Shown: positions 53,135-60,475 of the stretch, piece by piece
Position numbering within the stretch: the first letter of the stretch is position 1
Layout of the letters: the number at the start of each line of letters is the position of its first letter
DNA from: Umezawaea beigongshangensis
Lineage (GTDB): Bacteria > Actinomycetota > Actinomycetes > Mycobacteriales > Pseudonocardiaceae
NCBI RefSeq assembly: GCF_016464305.1
Contig: NZ_JAEIOJ010000002.1
Location: forward strand, 186,001-250,000
Direction: 5' to 3'
DNA: 64,000 nucleotides
Position numbers and translations under genes: made by a program
The notes under the pieces: generated by a model
What the model saw: the letters and a program-made list of their open reading frames with translations, nothing else
Databases searched by the model: none
What the model was told of the DNA's origin: nothing

Positions 53135-54874
53135 TCAGACGACGTCCACGAACACCGGGTTGGCGTAGAACCACAGGTCGGCCCACGGGTCCGCGTCCCC
53201 GCCGATGTCCATCACCGGCCCGCCGTCCGCGGTGAGGCGGTTGCCGTCGCTGCCGCGCACGCGCAGGTAGAAGGCGTGGTCGACCGCCCGGAAGGTGTGG
53301 GTGAACTTCGCCTTCCGCGCGCCGCGGGCCACCTCGAAGGTCTGCACGACCGACGTGCCGGGCGCGCTCAGCGCGTCCCGGTCGGCCGACGGCCCGGTGA
53401 TCGGGCCCGCCACGAGGTCGACCTTGGCGAGCTTCGGCACGGCGCCGTTGTGGTTGGGGCCGCCCGCGAGGGTCACCTCGATCGTGACCTCGACGTCCCC
53501 GCCGCGGCGGACCCACGTCCGGCCACCGGTGGTGACGCCGCGCCGGTCGCCCTCGGACAGGGCGCGCACCCGCACGTCCACCGCGTCGACGAGACGACCG
53601 TGCACAGCGATGATCTTGCCCGCCTGCAGGCCCCGCATGACGTCCACGTACGAGCGCGAGGAGGCGCCGACCACGGTGCTGCTGTAGTAGCCGGGCCAGA
53701 AGTCGCCGAACCCCGTCTGGGGCACGCCGGTGTCCACGGGCGCGCCCCGGCTGCCGGTCGTGGTGTGGTCCTGCCCGCCTTGCACGAACGTGTCGCGGAA
53801 GACCTGGTGGCTGTCGGAGGTCGCGGTGATCCACCACGGCCTGCCCTCGGCCAGCAGGGAGTCCCACAGACCGCCCACCTTCGCCGCCGCCCAGTCGAAG
53901 CCGCCGTAGGTGCGGTAGGGGTTCTCCGCCGCGGTCGGGGCGTAGCCGGGGAAGCTGTCCACGCCGGGCGAGGAGTCGTAGTAGCCGCGCGCGCCACCGC
54001 GTCCTCCCGCGGCGGCCGGGATGCCCGCCGCCTGGTGGCCGGGTGCGCCCTCCATGCCCACCGCCACGCCGGGCGCGGCGTCGCGCCAGCCGCGCATCTC
54101 GTGCGGGCTGTCCACACCGCGCCGCGACGGGTGGTTGGCGAACATCAGGGCCAGCTCGGTGCGCCCGGCGAGGACCTGGGCCTCCAGGTAGCGCAGTGCG
54201 GCCAGCGCGTACGGCTCGCCGTCGGCGGAGGTGGAGCGGGAGAGCAGGCCGCGACCGCCCTGCTCGACCGACGTCGACAGCACTCCGCCGTCGTAGGCGG
54301 CCTCGAAGGCGCGGAGGACCTCGACGGCGTCGCGCCCCGGCGGCACGAACACCGTGGCGTGCTCCGCGCCGGGGATGTTCCACTCCACGCCCTGGTAGAC
54401 CAGCACGTCCCGGTGCGCGCGCCGGGCGCGTTCGACGTCCGGCGCTGTCTGGTCGATGGAGAACTTCTGGTGGGTCACCCCGCCGTGGTCGGTGATCACG
54501 ACCCAGTCCAGGCCGTACTGCCGCGCCCTCGCGACCTGGGTGGCGATCTCGTACTGCCCGTCCGAGGAGTACTGGGTGTGGATGTGGTGGTCACCCGCCA
54601 GCCACTGCCCGCGCGGCTCCCAGGGGTTCGTCGGCCGCTGCCGCGCCGCCGCGGAGTCGTCGGCGGCGGCCGTTGCGGCGAGCGGTCCCGCCACCGCGGC
54701 GGCTCCGGCCGCGACCCCCACACCCGCGAGGAAGCGGCGGCGTGCCACGGACAGCGGCCGGTCGTCCTCCTGGTCCCGCCAGCTCCCCTCGACGGCTCCG
54801 CCGCCGTCCTCGTGGTGCTCGTGCTCGTGGTGACCGTGCTCGTGGTGGTGGTCGTGCTCGTGGCCGTGGCTCAT
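53135..54874 (-). CDS. Tat-exported PHP-domain phosphoesterase with His-rich N-terminus
   Basis: 579 residues from ATG 54874. Residues 1-24 contain 12 His plus many Glu/Asp. A twin-arginine signal follows (RRRFLAGVGVAAGAAAVAGP, about 45-64) ending near TAAADD. The PHP metallophosphoesterase core begins at about 93 (DHHIHTQYSSDG) with VVITDHGG and VLVYQGVEWN. Metal ligands continue to about 350 (TSDSHQVFRDTF). The C-terminal third is beta-rich and may bind substrate. PHP enzymes use two or three metal ions to hydrolyse phosphoesters. A His stretch ahead of the Tat signal is unusual, since it would be removed with the signal. Confidence 0.85.
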   Translation of the reverse strand: MSHGHEHDHHHEHGHHEHEHHEDGGGAVEGSWRDQEDDRPLSVARRRFLAGVGVAAGAAAVAGPLAATAAADDSAAARQRPTNPWEPRGQWLAGDHHIHTQYSSDGQYEIATQVARARQYGLDWVVITDHGGVTHQKFSIDQTAPDVERARRAHRDVLVYQGVEWNIPGAEHATVFVPPGRDAVEVLRAFEAAYDGGVLSTSVEQGGRGLLSRSTSADGEPYALAALRYLEAQVLAGRTELALMFANHPSRRGVDSPHEMRGWRDAAPGVAVGMEGAPGHQAAGIPAAAGGRGGARGYYDSSPGVDSFPGYAPTAAENPYRTYGGFDWAAAKVGGLWDSLLAEGRPWWITATSDSHQVFRDTFVQGGQDHTTTGSRGAPVDTGVPQTGFGDFWPGYYSSTVVGASSRSYVDVMRGLQAGKIIAVHGRLVDAVDVRVRALSEGDRRGVTTGGRTWVRRGGDVEVTIEVTLAGGPNHNGAVPKLAKVDLVAGPITGPSADRDALSAPGTSVVQTFEVARGARKAKFTHTFRAVDHAFYLRVRGSDGNRLTADGGPVMDIGGDADPWADLWFYANPVFVDVV

Positions 54875-55145
54875 GGGGGCTCACCGTTCGACGACGCGAC
54901 AGGGCGGTGGGCGCGCTTGCGCACGACCGCGGAGAAGTGTCGTCGGCCGCGGGCACGCCCGTCCCCCCGGCGGGGTGAACACACGCTGAACGCTCGACGA
55001 TCACCAGGACGGCACCGCGCCGGGCGCGGACGTCCCGGAGGTGGTGTCGCACCCCAGGACGGCGGGGCGCACGCGCTACCGTTTTCCCATCGGTGGAGCT
55101 TCTCCGGGAAGACGGTCGGCGCACCGCGAGGACCGGGGGGTTCGT

Positions 55146-55490
55146 GTGGCGGCTCGCAGGCCCGGCGACCGGTTCCACCCGGACGACGTGCTGCTCGGCT
55201 TCGACGACCGGCCTTCCGACGAGGACCGGGACGGTCACGCGCCGCCGGAGCAGGACCTCCAGATCGCCATCGTCAAGGTCCGCGACTTCCGGGACGTGCG
55301 GATGATCGGCGAGCACTACCGCCAGAAGATGCCCGTGGTCGTCGACCTGGCCGACCTGGACGTCGCGGAGGCCAAGCGGGTGGTGGACTTCGTGGCCGGA
55401 GCGGTCTTCGGCAGCCGGGGGGACGTCGAACGGCTGTCCGGCCGGGTCTTCCTCATGCTGCCGCCCCGCACCACCGTCTTCAGGATCTGA
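55146..55490 (+). CDS. SepF-like cell division protein, short form
   Basis: GTG 55146, five bases after GGGGGG, gives 114 residues. The core AIVKVRDFRDVRMIGEHYRQKMPVVVDLADLDVAEAKRVVDFVAGAVFGSRGDVERLSGRVFLMLPP is the SepF FtsZ-binding and dimerisation domain. Canonical SepF is about 150-200 residues with an N-terminal membrane amphipathic helix. Here the N-terminal segment is short (PGDRFHPDDVLLGFDD) and such a helix is not obvious. It is not next to ftsZ or a division cluster, so this is likely a secondary SepF paralogue. Confidence 0.78.
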   Translation: MAARRPGDRFHPDDVLLGFDDRPSDEDRDGHAPPEQDLQIAIVKVRDFRDVRMIGEHYRQKMPVVVDLADLDVAEAKRVVDFVAGAVFGSRGDVERLSGRVFLMLPPRTTVFRI

Positions 55491-55511
55491 CGCGGCCGGA
55501 CCGGGACGGCT

Positions 55512-55640
55512 GTCACACCGCCGCCCGCCGAGCTCGGCGACGCCGGGCACGTCGACCCGACGGCCGGTTCCGGCCCGTGGCCCGCGGGCGAGGAGCTGCA
55601 CCGGGACCTGCTCGCCGACACCGGCGGCCGAGGCGCGAAT
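55512..55640 (+). pseudogene. Remnant of an RBBP9/YdeN-type serine hydrolase C-terminus
   Basis: One frame reads AELGDAGHVDPTAGSGPWPAGEELHRDLLAD. This resembles the catalytic-His segment at the end of RBBP9/YdeN alpha/beta hydrolases (GDAGHIN...SGxGxWPEG...LL). There is no start, no upstream nucleophile region and no clean stop. A short but distinctive match. Confidence 0.45.
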
Positions 55641-55678
55641 CCGTCCCCGCGAGCGTTCCGCTGCTCTACCGTGGTCGG

Positions 55679-56338
55679 GTGCGGAACACGCGAGCGGCGG
55701 AACTGGTGGAACGGGCGCGCGAGGACCTGGCACCGGCGGAGAACCGCCTGGTGGCGCTGGTGGAGTCCGGGGACGCCGGGCTCGACGCCGTGGGCGCGCT
55801 CGCGGCGGAGCAGCAGCGGGTGATCCGCAGCGACTGGCGGACGTTCCTGCACCTCGCCGGATCGGCGCGGGACGCGTCCGCCCGCACGTTCTTCACCTCC
55901 TACGCGCAGGGCGAGGCCGTGGCGCTCGACGCGCTGGAGCCGCTGGCGAGGGCGTGCGGGTGGGACGCGGACCGCGTCGCCGCGCACCGGCCGCAGCCGG
56001 GCTGTCAGGCATACCCTGCGTTCCTGTCGTGGCTGTCGGCGCAGCGCGACACCGCCGACGCGCTGCTCGCGGTGCTGGTGAACTTTCCCGCCTGGGGCGG
56101 GTACTGCGCCCGCCTGTCCACCGCCCTGCGTGCGCGGCACGGCTTCGGCGACGCGGCGTGCGCGTTCTTCGACTTCTTCGCCACCCCCGTGCCCGAGCTG
56201 GAGGAGCTGGCGCTGACCGCGGTGCAGAACGCGCTCGACTCCGGCTGGGACCCCGCCGAGGGCCTGGAGTGCGGTCGCCTGCTCCAGGGCTACGAGATCA
56301 TGTTCTGGGACACCCTGGCCGATCGCACGACGGCCTGA
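55679..56338 (+). CDS. TenA/PqqC-fold (heme-oxygenase-like) protein
   Basis: 219 residues from GTG 55679; the ribosome site is weak. All-helical, with FLHLAGSARDASARTFFTSYAQGEAVALDALEPLARACGWD, YPAFLSWLSAQRDTADALLAVLVNFPAWGGYCARL and FFDFFATPVPELEELALTAVQNALDSG. This is the pattern of TenA/THI-4 and PqqC-like proteins, here apparently of the transcriptional-activator/TenA-like group. The fold supports thiaminase or oxidase activity, but catalytic residues cannot be assigned. Neighbours do not suggest a pathway. Confidence 0.72.
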   Translation: MRNTRAAELVERAREDLAPAENRLVALVESGDAGLDAVGALAAEQQRVIRSDWRTFLHLAGSARDASARTFFTSYAQGEAVALDALEPLARACGWDADRVAAHRPQPGCQAYPAFLSWLSAQRDTADALLAVLVNFPAWGGYCARLSTALRARHGFGDAACAFFDFFATPVPELEELALTAVQNALDSGWDPAEGLECGRLLQGYEIMFWDTLADRTTA

Positions 56339-56341
56339 GCC

Positions 56342-56467
56342 GTGTCCGCACGGGTGAGCCCGCGCGGGATCACGGCCGAGAACCGCGCCGCGGTGTGCGC
56401 GCTGCGCGTCCGGCCTGCGCGGGAGCGCTTCGTCGCCCCGGTGACCGCGTCGCTCGCCGAGCGCTGA
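56342..56467 (+). pseudogene. Truncated GNAT acetyltransferase N-terminus
   Basis: 41 codons from GTG 56342 read SPRGITAENRAAVCALRVRPARERFVAPVTASLAE and then stop. This is like the first helix region of spermidine/BltD-type N-acetyltransferases (IT..N..AV..L.V...Q..FVA....SLAEA). The rest of the GNAT fold is missing and the next gene is convergent. Most likely a broken gene. Confidence 0.5.
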
Positions 56468-56473
56468 GACCGG

Positions 56474-57256
56474 TCAGCCGTCCCGGCTGGTCCGCGCGGC
56501 CGTCCAGGACTCGACGCCGTCCAGGAACCGGTCCACGCCGAAGCTCAGCTCGGCGGGCAGCACGCCGTCCGGCCGCCGGTGGCCGAGGTCGTCACCGGCG
56601 ATCTCGGCGGCGTGCACGGCCGCCAGGGCGGGATAGCCGTCCGGGTCGACGACCTCGGCCAGCGCCCGCGCCAGTTCAACCCCGTCGCGCGGGAACTCCC
56701 CGTCGGTCCCGCGCGCGGTGCTCATGTCCGCGCTGATCTGCGCGGTGCCGCGCACGACCGCGGTCAGGTGCAGGGCCGCCGCTCTCGCCTCGCCGCCGAC
56801 CAGCCCGGCCGCCAGCAGGGGCTGGAGCAGGCGGTCGAGCCACGCGAGCTGGTTGGGCCCCACCGGCGCGTGGTCGAGCGGGACGCGCAGCAGCCAGGGA
56901 CGGGCCTGGAAACCGGCCCACAGCGCACCGGCCCAGCGCCGGACCGCCTCCCGGAAGTCCGTCTCGCCGCCGAGCTCCGGCGGTCGTCCCGCCGCGACGT
57001 CGGCCACCACCTCCAGCAGCAGGTCCTTGCTCGGGATGTGGTTGTAGATGGACATGGTCGAGTAGCCGAGCTCGGCGGCGATCCGCTGCATCGACAGCGC
57101 TTCCAGGCCGTCGGCGTCCGCGATCTCGACGGCGGCGTGCGCGATCCGCTCCACGGTGAGCCGCGGCCGGGGGCCGCGCTGCCCCCTGGCGCCCCCCTCC
57201 CAGAGCAGTGTGAGGCTGCGCCGGAGGTCAGCGCCCTTGCCGTCTCGTGTCGCCAT
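56474..57256 (-). CDS. TetR-family regulator with TetR-like C-terminal domain
   Basis: ATG 57256 gives 260 residues. HTH: LTVERIAHAAVEIADADGLEALSMQRIAAELGYSTMSIYNHIPSKDLLLEVV. The extended N-terminus and long C-terminal domain (FREAVRRWAGALWAGFQARPWLLRVPLDHAPVGPNQLAWLDRLL) match the tetracycline-repressor-C class. Divergent from the DUF2306 membrane protein, with an AT-rich operator region between. Confidence 0.9.
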   Translation of the reverse strand: MATRDGKGADLRRSLTLLWEGGARGQRGPRPRLTVERIAHAAVEIADADGLEALSMQRIAAELGYSTMSIYNHIPSKDLLLEVVADVAAGRPPELGGETDFREAVRRWAGALWAGFQARPWLLRVPLDHAPVGPNQLAWLDRLLQPLLAAGLVGGEARAAALHLTAVVRGTAQISADMSTARGTDGEFPRDGVELARALAEVVDPDGYPALAAVHAAEIAGDDLGHRRPDGVLPAELSFGVDRFLDGVESWTAARTSRDG

Positions 57257-57285
57257 CGCCGTCCCGTCCGTGTCGTCGCCCCATT

Positions 57286-57320
57286 CTAAAACTATGTACG
57301 TCATACGTTTATTATGTATG
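57286..57320. promoter_or_regulatory. AT-rich divergent promoter/operator
   Basis: A sharply AT-rich 35-bp patch between the TetR and DUF2306 genes. CATAC (57302-57306) and GTATG (57316-57320) form an inverted repeat. -10-like hexamers occur for both directions (TAGAAT on the minus strand, TATGGT/TATGTA on the plus). Probable TetR operator. Confidence 0.55.
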
Positions 57321-57363
57321 GTCTACACAGTTCTTGCTCGCGACCTCATCCGAACGGACTCCC

Positions 57364-58113
57364 ATGACCTCGACGACGACCGCGCCTCCTCCGGCTCCCC
57401 CGCGCAGCGCGCCGGTCTGGTGGCGTCGCCCCTGGATCGCCCCGCTGCTGATGGTGGTCACGGCGTTCCTGCTCTTCTCCGTGCCGCCCTACCTGACCCT
57501 CGACCCGTCCCTGTCCCGCCTGCCGGCGCCGGAGGGCAACTCCCTCTACCACCCGCTGCTCGTCGCGCACGTCCTCTTCGGCACCGTCGCCATGACGACC
57601 GCCTGCTTCCAGATCTGGCCCGCGTTCCGCACGCGCCACAAGCACGGCCACCGGATCACCGGGCGGATCTACGTCTTCGCCGGTGTGCTGCCCGCCGGGC
57701 TGCTCGGCCTCTACATCGGCTGGCACACCGCGGCCGGGCCCTCCGTGCGGGTGGCCAACCTCGTGGGCTCGGCGCTGTGGCTCCTGGTCACGCTCGTCGC
57801 GTTCCGAGCGGCCCGCCAGCGCCGCTTCGGCGATCACCGCCGCTGGATGTCGCGCAGCTTCGCGCTCACCATGTCCATCGTGCTGAGCCGGGTCGTCAAC
57901 GTCGTGGCCACGATCGTGCTCACGCCGCAGGTGGACACCACCTTCGGCGGCAGCGAGGAGATGATGCGGTACAGCGCCGCGAGCATCGGCGTCTGGCTCA
58001 GCCCCCTGGTCCTGCTGCTGATCACCGACTGGCTGCTGGACCGCCGCAAGCCCGCCGCCCGCCGCCCAGCCGACCCCGGTGCCGGCGCACGGGTTCGGGC
58101 GACGAACGCCTGA
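57364..58113 (+). CDS. DUF2306 multispanning membrane protein
   Basis: 249 residues from ATG 57364. Seven or so hydrophobic segments, with conserved polar residues typical of DUF2306: YHPLLVAHVLFGTVAMTTACFQIWPAFRTRHKHGHRITGRIYVFAG and GDHRRWMSRSFALTMSIVLSRV. The His residues in helices suggest heme or quinone binding, as in cytochrome b-like families, but function is unproven. Probably controlled by the divergent TetR protein. Confidence 0.85.
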   Translation: MTSTTTAPPPAPPRSAPVWWRRPWIAPLLMVVTAFLLFSVPPYLTLDPSLSRLPAPEGNSLYHPLLVAHVLFGTVAMTTACFQIWPAFRTRHKHGHRITGRIYVFAGVLPAGLLGLYIGWHTAAGPSVRVANLVGSALWLLVTLVAFRAARQRRFGDHRRWMSRSFALTMSIVLSRVVNVVATIVLTPQVDTTFGGSEEMMRYSAASIGVWLSPLVLLLITDWLLDRRKPAARRPADPGAGARVRATNA

Positions 58114-58156
58114 TCGGCGGCTTCCCGGCGGCCGGACCCGGGTAGGGTCGGGTGTC

Positions 58157-58603
58157 GTGACCGAGGTGATCGTCCGCGAGGCGGAACCCGCCGACGCGGC
58201 GCGCGCGACGGACCTGCTGCACCAGCTGGGGTACCCCGGCAACTCCGAGGACGACGTCCGGCTCCGCCTGCGGCGCTGGGCGGAACTGCCCGCGAGCACG
58301 GTGCTCGTCGCCCTCGTCGACGGCCGCGTGGAGGGCCTCGTGGCCGTCGCGACGATCCCCCGGTTCGAGCGGGACGGGATGATCGGCCGGGTCGTCGCGC
58401 TGGTGGTCTCCGAGCGATGCCGGGGCACCGGAACCGGCAAGCGCCTGCTGCGGGCGGCTGAGGGGTACGCCGCGGAGCGGGGCTGCGACGCCGTGGAGAT
58501 CAGCAGTTCGCGGCACCGGACCGGGGCGCACGCCTTCTACCGCGCCCTCGGCTACACCGACCGGTGCGAGCGGTCCGCGAGCTTCGTCAGGACGTTCGGG
58601 TAG
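58157..58603 (+). CDS. GNAT-family N-acetyltransferase
   Basis: 148 residues from GTG 58157. Full GNAT fold: IVREAEPADAARATDLLHQLGY, acetyl-CoA loop VVSERCRGTGTGKRLLRAAEGYA (R-x-x-G-x-G/A), and HRTGAHAFYRALGYTDR. Intact, unlike the truncated relative at 56.3 kb. Substrate unknown. Confidence 0.9.
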   Translation: MTEVIVREAEPADAARATDLLHQLGYPGNSEDDVRLRLRRWAELPASTVLVALVDGRVEGLVAVATIPRFERDGMIGRVVALVVSERCRGTGTGKRLLRAAEGYAAERGCDAVEISSSRHRTGAHAFYRALGYTDRCERSASFVRTFG

Positions 58604-58874
58604 ACCGGCGCCGCCGGCGGCGGAGTGCGCGGTGGGGGGCACGCCCGCGCGGGCGGAGGGCCTGGTCCTGCGCTGTCCGCGCCGGCGGCCCTCCCCGCCG
58701 CCTCCACGCCCGCGACCAGGGGGTCCGGCGCGTGCCGGTCCCCCGGCGACCTGCTGCGCACCGCGCCGCGAGTGCTCACGGGGGTGGCGCGCCACGGCGA
58801 TCCGGAGCCCGCGCGCACGACGCCGTTCCGCCCGTGACTCCGGCGCCCGGCGCGAGGACCACCGGAGCGGCCGG

Positions 58875-59348
58875 TCAGTCGAACGTGTAGTGGTACTTCG
58901 ACGCCAGCGCGCCCATCGCCCGCACGTCCGCGTCGTTCAACGGTGGCCCCACCACGCCCCGCTCACCCGGTGTTCCGATCTCGGCGAACATTCCGTCCAT
59001 TCCGCCGGGCGTGTAGAGGAAGTACATCCGCGCCGGCTTCGTGGAACTGAGGTTCGTGAACGAGTGGGTGGTGCCCTTCGGCACGTACACGACCCCGCCC
59101 GGTTCCACCTCGTACTTCTCCTCGCCCGCGGTGACGACCAGGTTCCCCTCCAGGAGGACGAACGTCTCCGACTCGCGCAGGTGCGTGTGCGGCGGCGGGC
59201 CGGCGTTCACCGGCACGATCGCCTCCACCAGCGACAACTCACCGCTGGTCTGCGCCGCGTCGAGCAACGTGGTGTAGGTGTCGCCCACCAGGAACACCGG
59301 CGTTCCTCCCGTGGGCGGGACGTGCACGGGAAAGGTCCCGATCGACAT
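58875..59348 (-). CDS. Cupin-domain protein
   Basis: 157 residues from ATG 59348 with GAGAGGAA upstream. Cupin motif 1 GPPPHTHLRESETFVLLEGNL and motif 2 PGGVVYVPKGTTHSFTNL give the metal-binding His/Glu/His set. Usually a small-molecule-binding or dioxygenase fold. It follows the AraC regulator gene in the same direction after 107 bp. Confidence 0.88.
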   Translation of the reverse strand: MSIGTFPVHVPPTGGTPVFLVGDTYTTLLDAAQTSGELSLVEAIVPVNAGPPPHTHLRESETFVLLEGNLVVTAGEEKYEVEPGGVVYVPKGTTHSFTNLSSTKPARMYFLYTPGGMDGMFAEIGTPGERGVVGPPLNDADVRAMGALASKYHYTFD

Positions 59349-59455
59349 CTCTTCGTTCCTCTCCGACGTTCCCGGAAGTCCTCCGGACCCGCGACGCTAC
59401 GAGCGGAATTCGCCGGAAAGGGCTGCGCACCACGTCGGCTACCCGTTCTTCCGCG

Positions 59456-60427
59456 TCATTCTGCACGACCTCCCGGCTCACCGGTCCGGTCGTGACGAGA
59501 ATTGCGCGACTCGTGACGGATGTTGTCGAGAGCACGCTGCGCGTCCTTCCTGCACCGCGTCGGGGTCGTGCCGAAGTGCCGGTGGAACGTCCTGGAGAAG
59601 TGCTCAGGACTGGGGAACCCGCACCGGCGCGCCACCTCGGCGACCGGGTCGGCGCCCGTTTCGAGCAGGTGCCGCGCGAGGTCCATCCGCAGACCGAGCA
59701 GGTACCGGTGGGGCGTCGTCCCCGTGGCTTCCGTGAACAGGCGCAGGAACCGGAACCGGTCGTGCGGCGTGCGGGCCGCCATGTCCCGCAGGGTGATCGG
59801 CTCGGCGACGTGGGCGCGCAGGTGGGCCAGGACACCGGCGATCCCGTCGCCGTCACCGGTGGCGCCACCGGTCACGCGCTCGTGGCTCTCCACCAGGTGG
59901 GCGACCAGGTAGCGGGCCGCGGCCTCCGCGTACCCGCCGCCGGCGCCCGACCGCCACGCGTCGAGGACCGTCGCCACCACGGCCGTCACCACCGGATCGG
60001 GCCTGCCCACCGCCTCCAGCGCGCCCACGTCCACAGCGGACCCGCCTGGCCGCGACCGCGCGTACTCGGCGAAGAACTCGTCCGGGACGGTGACGAGAGC
60101 GAGGTCCACCGGTCCGCTCCGCGGTCGGTAGCCGATGACGCGGTCGACCCCGGGCGGGGTCACGCAGATCTGGTCGGGCCGGTAGACCCCGTGCTCCCCG
60201 GCGGGAACGGCGGCGTCACCCAGGACGAGGGGCCCGCCGAGGTGCAGCCCGAGCCGGACCCCGCGCGGCGCGGGCAGGTGCACGGCGCGCACGGCGTCCC
60301 GCACGGTGACGACCTCGACGTGCAGGGCGGTCCACGCGCTGTTCGGCGGTGTGGTGGCGATCATCGTGCGAGGGTGGCGCACCGGCGCGGCCCGGTGGCC
60401 GGGAGCGTCGTCCCGGAAGCGGTCCAC
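59456..60427 (-). CDS. AraC-family transcriptional regulator
   Basis: 323 residues from GTG 60427 with GGAGGAAG upstream (ATG 60364 is the alternative). The C-terminal double HTH is clear: LRAHVAEPITLRDMAARTPHDRFRFLRLFTEATGTTPHRYLLGLRMDLARHLLETGADPVAEVARRCGFPSPEHFSRTFHRHFGTTPT. The N-terminal half is a cupin-like ligand domain. It probably controls the downstream cupin gene. Confidence 0.9.
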   Translation of the reverse strand: MDRFRDDAPGHRAAPVRHPRTMIATTPPNSAWTALHVEVVTVRDAVRAVHLPAPRGVRLGLHLGGPLVLGDAAVPAGEHGVYRPDQICVTPPGVDRVIGYRPRSGPVDLALVTVPDEFFAEYARSRPGGSAVDVGALEAVGRPDPVVTAVVATVLDAWRSGAGGGYAEAAARYLVAHLVESHERVTGGATGDGDGIAGVLAHLRAHVAEPITLRDMAARTPHDRFRFLRLFTEATGTTPHRYLLGLRMDLARHLLETGADPVAEVARRCGFPSPEHFSRTFHRHFGTTPTRCRKDAQRALDNIRHESRNSRHDRTGEPGGRAE

Positions 60428-60475
60428 GCAGGTTCTTCTTCCTCCGCTGCCACGACCGGTCGCCGCCGGTGGGGA

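Noticed and set aside
58604-58874. Open frames between the GNAT and cupin genes
   Set aside because: Ala/Pro/Arg-rich shadows on both strands; no gene supported.
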